64,000 nucleotides of DNA, from contig CAMBXO010000012.1 of assembly GCA_945871915.1 (NCBI GenBank), forward strand, positions 1 through 64,000. The letters are read 5' to 3'. Shown piece by piece: positions 21,443 to 31,224 of this stretch (position 1 is the first letter of the stretch; every line of letters begins with the position of its first letter). This stretch comes from Singulisphaera sp. GP187. Lineage in GTDB: Bacteria > Planctomycetota > Phycisphaerae > Phycisphaerales > SM1A02. A program made the translations under genes and the position numbers. The notes under the pieces are model-generated. The model saw only the letters and a program-made list of their open reading frames with translations. It was not told the DNA's origin and searched no databases.

Positions 21443-23344
21443 ATGACGCGCACCACTTCGCCCACATTTGCCGGCGTGCCACCTCGCACTTCCTGCATTG
21501 CCAAACTCACCGGACTGGCTCCAGATCACCTCCTGCAGGGCCAGCAGCGTGTGCTTGAATTGGTGGCAAGTGGTGCGCCGTTGCGGGAAACCCTGACGGC
21601 GATTGCGAAATTCAGCGAAGACACCATTCCACACATGATGGCGTATGTGCTGATTCTTGATCCAGAGACGCAATCGCTTCGCAAGGGTGGCTATGGCCGG
21701 CTGCCCGAGAGTTGTGCAGACTTCGTCGATGGCCTCAAGCCTGGACCCGATGTGGGCAGTTGCGGAACGGCTGCCTATCGAAACGAACGGGTGATTTCAC
21801 TCGATGTGCGAACCGATCCGAAGTGGGTGCACTTCCGGGAATTCGCAGCCACCTACGGAATTATCTCCGCGTGGAGCACGCCACTCAATGACTCAAAGGG
21901 CAATCTCCTAGGCGTGTTTGGCATGTATTACGGTGAGATCCGTGAACCTTCAGCCGACGACTTGGATCTGGTGGATCACTTTTCGCATTTAGCGGCCATT
22001 GCGATCGACCGTTACCGATACGACGCCGAGCGTGAACATCGAATCACCCACGATGTTCTCACCGGGCTCGGCAATCGGCAATTGCTGGTGACCACGGCCG
22101 AAACCCTCATCGCAGATTCGGCGCAGGATGGCAAGGTGTATTCGCTTGCGATCCTCGATGTGGATCATTTCAAATTGCACAACAACGCCCTTGGGCAGAG
22201 TGTCGCCGACCGATTGCTGGGTGCGATCGCATCTCGCCTGCAAGATGGACTTTCGGACATTCCTCTGCTTGCGAGGTTTGGTGGGGATCAATTTATTGCA
22301 CTCCTCCCAATGGGGACCAGTGATGCCCGTGATGTGATTCAGCCAGTGTTGAATGCCTTTCACGCCCCCATGGAACTTTCCAACGCCTCGGTGGTGGTCT
22401 CGCTGTCCGCCGGAATCGTGCAGTGGCAACCCCGGATGGACTCCCTTGACGAGGCGCTGTCGCAAGCAATTGAGGCGCTTAAAGCGGCCAAAGAACTTGG
22501 TCGCGATCGTTGCGTGGTGTTTGGAGAAGCGGAACGAGCCATGATTACGGGCAAGCGGCGCGTGGTGAAATTGCTTTCCGAGGCCTTGGCCGACCATCGG
22601 GTGGAACCATTTCTGCAGCCGATCGTCTGCCTGCAAGATGCTCAACCCATTGGCTACGAAGTGCTCGCACGACTCCGGGGCCCGGAGGCCAGTGACCTTT
22701 CACCCGGTGTTTTTATTCCGATTGCCGAAGAGAACAATCTCATCGAACGACTTGGGATGCAAGTGCTGCGATTTGCGTTTCGCACCCTAGCGGAAAATGC
22801 GGATGTGTTGCGAGGCATGACGATGCATGTGAATGTCTCCACACGCCAATTGATGCGCGACGAACTGACACGCCAGGCACTCGCCGCCGCTCGTGACTTT
22901 GGACTCTCTTCTGATCGCATTGTGCTCGAGGTCACCGAGAGTCACTGGCTTGACATTGACAGCCCCGCGAAGACTTCCCTGCTGCACCTGCACGAGAGCG
23001 GATTCCGATTGGCTCTTGATGATTTTGGTACCGGCTATGCCTCACTGAGCCAGTTACAAAACATTCCTTTTGACTTTGTGAAGATCGACCGGTCGTTTAC
23101 CACGCAACTCACCAGCGGTGCGCGCGGACGTGCGCTCTGCGACGCGGCCTTGACCATGGCCACCGCATGCAACATGAAAGTGACCGCGGAAGGCGTGGAA
23201 ATGGAAGAACAGGCTCAGATCCTGAAGGAACTTGGCTTTCACTTCGGGCAAGGTTATTTATGGGCCAAACCGATGCCGGTGGATACGGCGCTCGCGTGGC
23301 ACACGCCCCGTCAATTACCGATGTTGCTCTCGGGCTCCAAGTAG
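21443..23344 (+). CDS. GAF-GGDEF-EAL cyclic-di-GMP protein
   Basis: 633 residues from ATG 21443, fixed by AGGAGG six bases upstream. A GAF domain spans about 25-195 (PDVGSCGTAAYRNERVISLDV is typical), GGDEF about 205-370 and EAL about 385-625. The GGDEF signature is GGDQF (residues 280-284), with Glu changed to Gln, so cyclase activity is doubtful although the domain may still bind GTP. The EAL signature is EVL at 406-408, but ETES-like EVTES, DDFGTGY (from 526), KIDRSF and AEGVE are all present, so phosphodiesterase activity is plausible. It would lower cyclic-di-GMP in response to a small ligand sensed by GAF. No membrane helix. Its 3' end overlaps speA, transcribed from the other strand, by 34 bp. 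Confidence 0.9.
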   Translation: MTRTTSPTFAGVPPRTSCIAKLTGLAPDHLLQGQQRVLELVASGAPLRETLTAIAKFSEDTIPHMMAYVLILDPETQSLRKGGYGRLPESCADFVDGLKPGPDVGSCGTAAYRNERVISLDVRTDPKWVHFREFAATYGIISAWSTPLNDSKGNLLGVFGMYYGEIREPSADDLDLVDHFSHLAAIAIDRYRYDAEREHRITHDVLTGLGNRQLLVTTAETLIADSAQDGKVYSLAILDVDHFKLHNNALGQSVADRLLGAIASRLQDGLSDIPLLARFGGDQFIALLPMGTSDARDVIQPVLNAFHAPMELSNASVVVSLSAGIVQWQPRMDSLDEALSQAIEALKAAKELGRDRCVVFGEAERAMITGKRRVVKLLSEALADHRVEPFLQPIVCLQDAQPIGYEVLARLRGPEASDLSPGVFIPIAEENNLIERLGMQVLRFAFRTLAENADVLRGMTMHVNVSTRQLMRDELTRQALAAARDFGLSSDRIVLEVTESHWLDIDSPAKTSLLHLHESGFRLALDDFGTGYASLSQLQNIPFDFVKIDRSFTTQLTSGARGRALCDAALTMATACNMKVTAEGVEMEEQAQILKELGFHFGQGYLWAKPMPVDTALAWHTPRQLPMLLSGSK

Positions 23345-25335
23345 GTGTAGCCGTTGATGCCACTCTCGTAGAGGCGCACCAACGACTGGCTCTCGCTTGC
23401 GGTCATCTGCTTCAGGCGAACCGCTTTTTCGCACTCGCGGCGAATCTGCGCCTGCAATGCATTCAGGTCGTAGTGCACATAGTTCAGCACATCGCGCACA
23501 GCATCGCCTTCAATAATCTCGTCAATCCACCACTGCCCGGTGCCATCGTGCTTCACGTGCGCCACATGCGTGTCGCCGAACAAGTTGTGCAGGTCGCCCA
23601 GCGTCTCCTGATAGGCACCCACCAAGAAGGCGCCCACGTAGTAACGATCGCCTTCGGCAAAGTCGTGAAGTTCGACAAACTTTTTCACATCGCGATCATC
23701 CACAAAGCGATCAATGCGTCCATCGGAGTCACACGTAATGTCGGCAATGGTTGCCTTGCGAGTGGGTTTTTCACCGAGGCGATGAATCGGAACAATCGGG
23801 AACAGTTGATGAATGGCCCAGATGTCTGGAAGGCTCTGGAAGATGCTCAGGTTGCAGAAATAGGTGTCGCTGAGCAGGCTTTCGAGGTCTTCTAATTCTT
23901 CGGGCACTTCTTCCACTTCACGGCACTTGTCGCGAATCCTTGCACAGGTGGCCCAGAAAATGCTGTCGCACAAAGCTCGGTGTTCCAGACTGAGATAGCC
24001 CAAACTGAAGAGCCGCCCCGCCTCATCTCTGGCTTCGCACGCATCGTGATACTGCTCGATCAAGCGGCGCTCGGTCACGCTTTTATACGTGTCAAACAAT
24101 TCCACCAGCGGACGAGGCAATTCTTCTTCGTTGGCCTTGAGTGCAGGCAACTGCGCTGGCACCGCACCTCGATCGGGGCGATTGGCACCGATGGCATCAA
24201 AGATCAGAATGCTTTGCTGGGCCACCATGGCTCGACCGCTCTCGGTAACGATGGTCGGGTGCGGAACCCCCTCTTCGTCGCACACACTCATGGCTCGGTA
24301 CACCACGGTGGCCGCATATTCGGCAAGCGTGTAATTGGTACTGAACTCGAAACTGGTCTGGCTGCCGTCGTAGTCGATGCCCAAACCGCCGCCCACATCC
24401 AGGTACTTCATGCCCGCGCCCAGTTTGACCAGCTGCACATAAATGCGGGCCAGCTCGTTGACACCCTGATTCACCTGTCGAATGTCATGAATCTGACTTC
24501 CCATGTGGCAGTGGAGCAATTGCAGGCAGTCTTCCATGCCGCGGGCTCGCAGATACTCAAGCACTTCAAGCACTTCGGCGTAACTCAGACCGAACTTGGC
24601 CTTGGCACCGCTGCTGTGACGCCATCGACCAGCGCCGGGAGTGCTGAGATTGACCCGCACACCAATGCGAGGACGAATCTGAAACTTTTCGCCCATCTCC
24701 ACAATCAATTTGAGTTCCGTCAGATTTTCGATCACCGGAATAATGGTGCGACCCAATTTGGCTGCAAGCGTTGTGAACTCTATGTATCGAGCCTCTTTGA
24801 AGCCGTTACAGATAATCAGTCGCTCGGCCGAATCGCTGGTCATGCCAAGCACAGCCAACAGTTCCGGCTTGCTGCCAACCTCTAGGCCGAATCCAAGCGG
24901 GGAGCCGTACTGGCGGATTTCTTCCACCACACGCCGCTGCTGATTCACCTTCACCGGGAAGACGCCGACATAATCACCCTTGTAATTGTTTTCCTTGATC
25001 GCCGTGTTGAACGCGTCATGCATGTCCAGCAGGCGTCGCTGCAGCAAGTCACTGAAGTGCACCAGCACCGGCGTGCTAAGGCCTCGCTCGCGTAAACCCT
25101 CGACCACTTCCAGAAGATCGATCTCGGTTCCCGGAATTTTTTCAGGGCGAACCACCACATGGCCCTTGCTGTTGGCATCAAAGAAGCCCTTGCCCCACAG
25201 ACGAATGTTGTACAGGTCGACCGAGTCTTCAACCGTCCAGCCAGGCTCAAGACCCGTCACACCCGTGCGACTTCGCAGCGGTGCTGGCGGAATGGTTGGC
25301 GATGGGGTGACTGGCGGAATCGTATGTTGTGTCAA
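23311..25335 (-). CDS. speA: Biosynthetic arginine decarboxylase
   Basis: 674 residues. Fold-III PLP enzyme: FPVKVNQQ carries the PLP lysine (about residue 124), LHCHMGSQIHDIRQV, YLDVGGGLGIDYDGS and IVTESGRAMVA are standard SpeA blocks, and the C-terminal ITCDSDGRIDRF and VGAYQETLGDLHNLFGDTHVAHV match E. coli SpeA throughout. It converts arginine to agmatine in the cytoplasm, the first step to putrescine and higher polyamines. The start is a TTG at 25335 with AGGAG about ten bases upstream; no in-frame ATG near it gives a better fit. Length is usual for SpeA. The 3' end overlaps the GGDEF-EAL gene tail-to-tail. No agmatinase or agmatine deiminase gene is in the window. Confidence 0.93.
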   Translation of the reverse strand: MTQHTIPPVTPSPTIPPAPLRSRTGVTGLEPGWTVEDSVDLYNIRLWGKGFFDANSKGHVVVRPEKIPGTEIDLLEVVEGLRERGLSTPVLVHFSDLLQRRLLDMHDAFNTAIKENNYKGDYVGVFPVKVNQQRRVVEEIRQYGSPLGFGLEVGSKPELLAVLGMTSDSAERLIICNGFKEARYIEFTTLAAKLGRTIIPVIENLTELKLIVEMGEKFQIRPRIGVRVNLSTPGAGRWRHSSGAKAKFGLSYAEVLEVLEYLRARGMEDCLQLLHCHMGSQIHDIRQVNQGVNELARIYVQLVKLGAGMKYLDVGGGLGIDYDGSQTSFEFSTNYTLAEYAATVVYRAMSVCDEEGVPHPTIVTESGRAMVAQQSILIFDAIGANRPDRGAVPAQLPALKANEEELPRPLVELFDTYKSVTERRLIEQYHDACEARDEAGRLFSLGYLSLEHRALCDSIFWATCARIRDKCREVEEVPEELEDLESLLSDTYFCNLSIFQSLPDIWAIHQLFPIVPIHRLGEKPTRKATIADITCDSDGRIDRFVDDRDVKKFVELHDFAEGDRYYVGAFLVGAYQETLGDLHNLFGDTHVAHVKHDGTGQWWIDEIIEGDAVRDVLNYVHYDLNALQAQIRRECEKAVRLKQMTASESQSLVRLYESGINGYTYLEPESNIGN

Positions 25336-25455
25336 CGAGGCTTTACTCCTGGCTGCCCGGAACGGGCGTCAGCCACTGGTGAAGCGTGAAATATACGCCG
25401 ACTTCGCCAGAATGCGAGTGAAATTTTCAAACTCACGAAGGATTCTTCGCGCGGC

Positions 25456-27309
25456 TTAGGTCGACTTGGACTCAGGTTGCAGCCCTTGCAGACTGCGAGT
25501 CATGCTTGTTTCGTGCAGTTGCACGCTCAGGCGATCCAGTGCTTCTTTGGCGTTGTGAAGCATGGCGGCATCGGCCGCTGAAGGGTCGCGTTCAGCCGCT
25601 TCGCACAGTCCTGTGAGGTGATTCATGGCACTTCCTAACTCTTTTTGATAGGCCGCCGAGAGGACCGAACGCGTGCGTTCCAGGGCATCGGCAATCCATT
25701 TCAGATCCAGCCTTGCGTTGACGGCAAGGTCGACCACACGGTGCAGGTGCATGTCGGAACGGGCATGGGCCAAGGACTCCTGTTCAATGCGTTCAACCTC
25801 CGCGGTGGTCAGACCATTGGACGGAACCACCTGCAAACTGGCTCGTTTGCCGCTTCGACGCTCGGCAGCGCTGACCGTGAGCACGCCGTTGGCATCCACA
25901 GCAAACTCAACATGCAGTTGCGGAATGCCGGCGGGCATCGGCGGAAGCCCCTTGAGTTCAAAGCGACCGATGCTGCGGCAATCGGCCACCATTTCTCGTT
26001 CACCTTGCAGAACATGAATCACGATGCCGCTCTGATTGTCAACGGCCGTGGTAAACGTTTCGGTGGCGCGGGTTGGAATCGCCGCGTTCTTCATGATGAG
26101 TTTGGCCATCGCTCCGCCACGGGTTTCCATGCCAAGGCTCAGTGGAATCACATCGAGCAGCAGATCGCGGCGACCGCCCATCAGAATGTGCCCCTGCACA
26201 GCGGCTCCAAGAGCAACAACGGCCTCGGGGTCAAGGGCGGTATAGGGAACCAACCCCGTCAGTTTTTCCACCGCGGCTCGTACGGCGGGCATTCGCGTTG
26301 AACCACCCACCATCACCACTCGGTCGAGCGTGGGATGACCCGCATCAGCCAATGCCAATCGAAACTTGTCAAGGGTGCGTTCGATCAGCGGTCCGATGAG
26401 GGCGTCCAAATCACCTCGGGTGAAATCACATCGCACCACGCGGCCTTCATCAAGGGAAAGTTCAATGGACGTTGTGTCGCGGTCACTGAGAGAAATCTTG
26501 GCTCGTTCGGCAAACACCCGCAGCACCTGCATGACGCGAGGCGTGGGGGTAAGCGAACCAAATGTTTCCGTGGCCCGTGCCAGCACCCATTGCATGATGA
26601 GGCGGTCCATGTCATCGCCGCCAAGGCGAGTGTCGCCCTGAGTTGCAAGCACCTGAAACACATCGCTTCCGGTATGCACTTCGTCAGGCTCGATGCGAAG
26701 AATGGAGAGATCAAAGGTGCCGCCTCCAAAGTCATACACGGCAATCGTTTCAGCCTTTCGCGAGCGATTCAAACCATACGCAAGAGCCGCGGCCGTGGGC
26801 TCGTTCACAATGCGTTCAACAAGCCATCCGGAAAGACGCGCCGCATCCCGCGTGGCCTGTCGCTGCGAGTCATCAAAGTAGGCGGGCACCGTAATCACGG
26901 CTCGACGAACTGGCTGAGCGAGTGCCGATTGGGCAATTTCTTTCAGTTGTGCAAGCACCACGCCAGCGACTTCCTGAGGAGTAACCGCACGACCTGCTAC
27001 AGAGAAAGCCGCCATGCCGCGGGGCCCTTGCACAAGGCGACTTCCAAAGTCATGGGCAAGGTGCTCACTTTCCGCGTGGCTTCGACCCATGAATCGCTTG
27101 CTGCTGGTGATGGTGTCCAGTGGAAACTCGACAGCGTGGTCGCGCGCCGCGTGACCCACCACAGGTTTGGCGCCCTGCAAAAACCGAACAGCGCTTGGAA
27201 GAAGTTGGCGACCCTGCGAATCGGACAGAATCCGCGGGCCAGCCGAATCACACACCGCCACCAGCGAATGCGTGGTCCCAAGATCGATGCCCACAATCGG
27301 ATCGGTCAT
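25456..27309 (-). CDS. hscA: Hsp70 chaperone, HscA-like
   Basis: 617 residues from ATG 27309 ([15 protein letters not shown]); an upstream in-frame start adds only a shadow segment. ATPase motifs are intact: [41 protein letters not shown] and [12 protein letters not shown]. The substrate-binding half reads [19 protein letters not shown], then [26 protein letters not shown], which follows HscA (iron-sulfur chaperone) more closely than DnaK, and the C-terminal lid is short as in HscA. HscA normally works with HscB on IscU. None of those partners is encoded in the window, so the gene stands alone and a DnaK-paralog role cannot be excluded. Two lipoprotein genes lie upstream on the same strand. 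Confidence 0.8.
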   Translation of the reverse strand: MTDPIVGIDLGTTHSLVAVCDSAGPRILSDSQGRQLLPSAVRFLQGAKPVVGHAARDHAVEFPLDTITSSKRFMGRSHAESEHLAHDFGSRLVQGPRGMAAFSVAGRAVTPQEVAGVVLAQLKEIAQSALAQPVRRAVITVPAYFDDSQRQATRDAARLSGWLVERIVNEPTAAALAYGLNRSRKAETIAVYDFGGGTFDLSILRIEPDEVHTGSDVFQVLATQGDTRLGGDDMDRLIMQWVLARATETFGSLTPTPRVMQVLRVFAERAKISLSDRDTTSIELSLDEGRVVRCDFTRGDLDALIGPLIERTLDKFRLALADAGHPTLDRVVMVGGSTRMPAVRAAVEKLTGLVPYTALDPEAVVALGAAVQGHILMGGRRDLLLDVIPLSLGMETRGGAMAKLIMKNAAIPTRATETFTTAVDNQSGIVIHVLQGEREMVADCRSIGRFELKGLPPMPAGIPQLHVEFAVDANGVLTVSAAERRSGKRASLQVVPSNGLTTAEVERIEQESLAHARSDMHLHRVVDLAVNARLDLKWIADALERTRSVLSAAYQKELGSAMNHLTGLCEAAERDPSAADAAMLHNAKEALDRLSVQLHETSMTRSLQGLQPESKST

Positions 27310-27358
27310 AACGGCGATCGTAGCGGCAGCGAGCGAAAGGCCTGCGACCACTCACACA

Positions 27359-27940
27359 CTACGGCGTGGATTGAGCCTTGGGCTTGGGTGGTTCCGATCC
27401 CTCTGGCAATTTATTGAGCAGTCGTTCATGGCGATTCACAAAGAGTGGCCGAATCAACTGAACAAATTCGTCCACCAATGGTTGCTCGCCACGCAACGTG
27501 AATACGCGCTCAATACCAGAGGGCAATCGCACGGTGACCGTGGTCACTGGCTCTGCTTTGTCAGGTCCGCAGTCCGACGGCTTGCCCTGCACCCACGGAC
27601 AACGCCCCATGAATTCGCGAAACTGAATCGCTACCGTCTCAGGTAATTCCTGCTGAAACGTGACCTCTCCGTTGACGGCGGCCATGCCACCGGAATAGCC
27701 CGCATTGCCCTGACGGCTCACCTGAAACAATTCGTGCTGCATCGTGGACGCCCGACTGATGATCACACGAAGCGAGAATCCGCCGGTGTCCGCCACCACC
27801 CGATGCCGTTCCAATTCGGTCGCATCCACGGTGCAGCCGTTCCATGCACACCCGACCGCAAGAATCAGAACCCGCGCGGCGCATTGCACCACTGGCAATT
27901 TCCATCCGGTGCTCCTCAGATAAATGGATTGACTTTTCAC
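27359..27940 (-). CDS. Putative lipoprotein
   Basis: 193 residues from a GTG at 27940 that overlaps the preceding gene's stop (GTGA); an ATG at 27961 is also in frame. N-terminal VLILAVGCAWNGC supplies a hydrophobic stretch and a lipobox-like W-N-G-C. The mature part (RHRVVADTGGFSLRVIISR, then VTVRLPSGIERVFTLRGEQPL) has a pattern also seen in the neighbouring lipoprotein: a short protein reporting on percentages of change with FxLR and VFTLR strands. A Pro/Lys-rich tail ends it. No family recognised. It probably sits at the membrane and is co-expressed with the adjacent lipoprotein. Confidence 0.6.
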   Translation of the reverse strand: MKSQSIYLRSTGWKLPVVQCAARVLILAVGCAWNGCTVDATELERHRVVADTGGFSLRVIISRASTMQHELFQVSRQGNAGYSGGMAAVNGEVTFQQELPETVAIQFREFMGRCPWVQGKPSDCGPDKAEPVTTVTVRLPSGIERVFTLRGEQPLVDEFVQLIRPLFVNRHERLLNKLPEGSEPPKPKAQSTP

Positions 27941-28515
27941 GCCCCAGGTTTTTTGAACCATGCGTACGGGTCCGGACCAAAGTCATATCGCGTCGGAAGA
28001 ATTCGATCCTCAGGAAGTTCACGCAGAAAGGCTGCTTCGGCCATGGCTCGAACCCATTGACCGGTGGCTTCGTCAGGCCCCTGCTGCACCGGGCAACGAC
28101 TCACAAACACCCATCGCTGAGAACCCGATGAAAATGTCAGCACATACAACAGCTCGCCATCGGCGGCTTCCAGCAGATCGGGATTGCCTTCAAAATTTGC
28201 AAGGTCCGGCGAAGCAAACCCAAGGGTGCGGGCCAATTCCCACATTTGCAGAACCTGCTGTTGATACAGCACACGCGACTTGCCCGGCCGAGTCCGAGCA
28301 TGCATGGTGGGGCCCAAATCCGCAAGAACCGTGCCATCACTAAAGAGAATCATCTTGCCCTGCCGCATCCAAGGCTCACGGCGCGTGTCGGCATTCTTGC
28401 CTGCAAGCACGGTGACATCTGCGGTGAAATCCGTCGGCGTATGAAGTGGATCGTGCGGCTTGGTGACGCACCCCGCGAGGGCAATCAGCAGCAGAAGGGG
28501 CGCCATCCGAACCAT
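27937..28515 (-). CDS. Putative lipoprotein
   Basis: 192 residues. MAPLLLLIALAGC (from the second methionine, 28506) is a short type II signal with lipobox LAGC. The mature domain holds GKMILFSDGTVLADLGPTMH, VLYQQQVLQMWELARTLGF and YVLTFSSGSQRWVFVSRCP, consistent with a small beta-rich domain, but I recognise no family. The next gene overlaps its stop. It is divergent from pheT, with only 49 bases between the start codons, so both promoters must share this gap. Confidence 0.6.
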   Translation of the reverse strand: MVRMAPLLLLIALAGCVTKPHDPLHTPTDFTADVTVLAGKNADTRREPWMRQGKMILFSDGTVLADLGPTMHARTRPGKSRVLYQQQVLQMWELARTLGFASPDLANFEGNPDLLEAADGELLYVLTFSSGSQRWVFVSRCPVQQGPDEATGQWVRAMAEAAFLRELPEDRILPTRYDFGPDPYAWFKKPGA

Positions 28516-28564
28516 GCATGCAGCCTACCACGCGCCGCGTTCACGCCGCTACGCTGCAGCAGTC

Positions 28565-30592
28565 ATGAAGACCAGCGTTCGATGGATCAACGACTACCTT
28601 GACCGAGCAGCCGATGCTGCAACGCAAGCCGCTGCGCTGACCGCAGCGGGCTTCAACTTTGACGGGCACGAAGTGTTGCCCGACGGCGCCGTGCAGCAGG
28701 AAATCGAAACCACCAGCAATCGCGGAGATTGCATGTGCCACCTTGCACTGGCTCGCGAATTGGCGGCTGCAACGGGTCGCACGCTTAAGGAGCCATCCGA
28801 CCAACCGATTGCAAAGGGCCCGGCCACAACCACTTTGGTTTCAGTGCAAAATCAGGACACGACCGGTTGCCCTCGCTACACCGCTCGGGTGATTCAGGGT
28901 GTGAAGGTGGGTGCAAGCCCAGAGTGGATGCAGCAGCGACTGCGAGATGTGGGCATTGTGCCTCGCAACAATCTGGTGGACTGCACCAATTTTGTGCTGC
29001 ATGAAATGGGACAGCCCACGCATGTCTTTGACCTTCGAAAACTGCAGGGCGCACAGATTTGTGTGCGCCGCGCAACCGCCGGCGAGCCATTTCACCCCAT
29101 TGGTGAACAGGCTGTGGCCATCAAGTTGTCCCCCGCCGATCTGGTGATTGCGGATGCACATCGCGCGGTGGCTCTTGCAGGCGTGAAAGGCGGCATCGAA
29201 ACCGCGGTTGACGCATCAACCGTGGATGTTCTGTTGGAAGCGGCAACCTTTCTCCCAACGCAGGTGCGGCAGATGAGTCGAGCCCATCAGATTTCAAGCG
29301 ACAGCAGCAAACGATTTGAGCGAGGCGTGCATCCGGCGGCCATCGATGCGGCGGCCAATCGATTGGCATTTTTGATTCTGCAAACAGCAGGTGGAACACT
29401 ATGCAATGGCGTCACCGAAGCGGGTGCACCGCTTCCATCGCAGCGTGTGGTTTCTATGCGGCCTTCGCGGTGCGGGTCGCTGCTGGGTCTTTCGCTTTCC
29501 GTTGCGGACATGATGGCGCCGCTGGCGGCACTCGGTTTGTCACCCGTTCACAAGGGCGATGCGATTCATTGCACCATTCCGCCCCAACGCATGGACCTTG
29601 TGCGAGAAGTGGACCTGATCGAAGAAGTGATCCGATTGTTGGGTACGGATCGCCTGCCTGTGGGTGAATTCATTCGTATTCGAACTGCAACAGGTGATCA
29701 CCGCATGACGGCCATCGAGCGAGCCAAGGATGTGCTGGCGGGAATTGGATTTGTGGAGTGCGTGACCCATGCATTGGTGGCCGAAAAAGTTGCGGATGCG
29801 TTACTCACCAAGGGACACACCGCACTGCGGGTTGAGGATGCCCGCGCTGGCGGCGCTCCCTGCTTGCGGCCCGCGGCACTCACGGGACCACTGGCTTCCA
29901 GAGCCTTGAATGCAGATCGAGGCGCCACCAGCGGACTGAAGTTATTTGAAATCGCCAATGCCTTTGACCTGAGTCCGCTTGGAACGCACAACGAGTGGAC
30001 CGCACTTGGAATGATTGCGGATGCACCGGATGCTTCCGAAGGATTCCGCATGTTGCGAGGAGTCCTTGATCGATTGGCGCATGAACTTGCGGGTGAACAA
30101 CTCACCGTTCAACCTGCTGCGGACAGCGCGGGAATGGGCCCCTGCGCCACCGTGTTTCTGAAAGGCGTTTCCATTGGACAGATCGGATTGCTTACGACGG
30201 CGGCTGCGAATCAAGTGGGCCTCGACCTACCGCTGGCTGTTGCAGAAATCAAACTCGAGCCGCTCATCAATCTCTTTCCGCCTGAACGACCCGCGATACC
30301 GTTGCCAGAATTTCCAGCGGTGGATCGAGACATCAGTATTAGTGTGGACGAATCACTCGCCTGGCACATGGTCGAAAAAACTGTGATGGCGGCGCGGTTA
30401 CCCCATTTGGAATCCATCGCCTTTGTGGGTGCCTATCGAGGCAAACAAGTTGGTGCGGGGCGTAAGAGCGTGACCATGCGGCTTGTGTTCCGTAAGGCTG
30501 ACGGAACGCTTCGGCGCGAGGATGTGGACGCGGCCATAGCATCGCTGGCCACCACCATGCAAGGCTCTCTGCACGCGGAGATGCGAAGTTAG
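28565..30592 (+). CDS. pheT: Phenylalanine-tRNA ligase beta subunit, short form
   Basis: 675 residues from ATG 28565 (MKTSVRWINDYLDR). PheT domains in order: B1 core (1-75), B3/B4 (KRFERGVHPAAID near 250 is typical), B5 (about 290-360), the catalytic-like B6-B7 domain, and the FDX-ACB anticodon-binding B8 domain at the end (FPAVDRDISISVDESLAW onward). The EMAPII-like tRNA-binding OB domain, usually about 110 residues inserted after the first 40, is missing: AAGFNFDGHEVLPDG runs almost straight into TTSNRGDCMCHLALARELAA. That explains a length about 120 residues below the common form. It charges tRNA-Phe with PheS, whose gene is not in the window. The stop overlaps the GTG of the next gene. 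Confidence 0.92.
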   Translation: MKTSVRWINDYLDRAADAATQAAALTAAGFNFDGHEVLPDGAVQQEIETTSNRGDCMCHLALARELAAATGRTLKEPSDQPIAKGPATTTLVSVQNQDTTGCPRYTARVIQGVKVGASPEWMQQRLRDVGIVPRNNLVDCTNFVLHEMGQPTHVFDLRKLQGAQICVRRATAGEPFHPIGEQAVAIKLSPADLVIADAHRAVALAGVKGGIETAVDASTVDVLLEAATFLPTQVRQMSRAHQISSDSSKRFERGVHPAAIDAAANRLAFLILQTAGGTLCNGVTEAGAPLPSQRVVSMRPSRCGSLLGLSLSVADMMAPLAALGLSPVHKGDAIHCTIPPQRMDLVREVDLIEEVIRLLGTDRLPVGEFIRIRTATGDHRMTAIERAKDVLAGIGFVECVTHALVAEKVADALLTKGHTALRVEDARAGGAPCLRPAALTGPLASRALNADRGATSGLKLFEIANAFDLSPLGTHNEWTALGMIADAPDASEGFRMLRGVLDRLAHELAGEQLTVQPAADSAGMGPCATVFLKGVSIGQIGLLTTAAANQVGLDLPLAVAEIKLEPLINLFPPERPAIPLPEFPAVDRDISISVDESLAWHMVEKTVMAARLPHLESIAFVGAYRGKQVGAGRKSVTMRLVFRKADGTLRREDVDAAIASLATTMQGSLHAEMRS

Positions 30593-31224
30593 TGGAACAC
30601 TTCGCTGATATTTCGCTGGCAGACTTTGCCAAACGCCTTTCAGAAAAAGTGCCGGCACCCGGTGGCGGCGCGGTGGCGGCTGTCACGTTGGCGCACTCCG
30701 CGGCGCTGGGCGCCATGGTGCTGCGATACACCGTCGGTCGGACTGACTTTGCCAAACATGAAGCCGACAATCTTGCCACGCTGCATGCCCTTGATGGCAC
30801 ACGGGTCACCGCCCTGCTGCTGGCGGATCGAGACGCTGCGGCGTATGCCAAACTCTCATCGTTGTGGAAACTTCCGGCAAGTGATCCAGTGCGGAAGCGA
30901 GATTTCGACGCAGCCTTGCACGAAGCCATTGCCGCACCCAGTGACCTTGTCAAACTGGCACTTCGAACGGCGCAGTCGCTTTCGTCCCTTCCGCTTCGCA
31001 CCAACCCACGCCTTGGAAGCGACCTTGTGATTGCTGCAAGCCTTGCCGCTGTTGCGGCGGACGCGGCGGCATGGAATGTTCGAGTGAATATTTCTTCTCT
31101 CACGGATGCCGCACAATCGCAATCCATTCGCATGCACACCGATGCCGATGTTCACAAAGCTCGCACCTTCGCCGAACAGGTTGCTGCCGCCGTTCAACAC
31201 GCAGGCTCGAACGCCTCGTCATGA
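30592..31224 (+). CDS. Formiminotransferase-cyclodeaminase-like protein
   Basis: 210 residues from a GTG overlapping the pheT stop (TAGTG). Residues 5-200 follow the cyclodeaminase-like fold: LADFAKRLSEKVPAPGGGAVAA (the PAPGGGA motif is diagnostic), LADRDAAAYAKLSSLWKLP and helical repeats to NVRVNISSL. Known members convert formimino-tetrahydrofolate to methenyl-tetrahydrofolate and ammonia; stand-alone bacterial copies may have other folate-linked roles. It is cytoplasmic and helical, and overlaps the next gene by ATGA, so pheT, this gene and the hydrolase form one transcript. Confidence 0.8.
   Translation: MEHFADISLADFAKRLSEKVPAPGGGAVAAVTLAHSAALGAMVLRYTVGRTDFAKHEADNLATLHALDGTRVTALLLADRDAAAYAKLSSLWKLPASDPVRKRDFDAALHEAIAAPSDLVKLALRTAQSLSSLPLRTNPRLGSDLVIAASLAAVAADAAAWNVRVNISSLTDAAQSQSIRMHTDADVHKARTFAEQVAAAVQHAGSNASS

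Noticed and set aside
30339-31139. 266-residue minus-strand open frame
   Set aside because: Antisense to pheT and the cyclodeaminase-like gene, with Arg/Ser/Ala-rich shadow composition and no domain.
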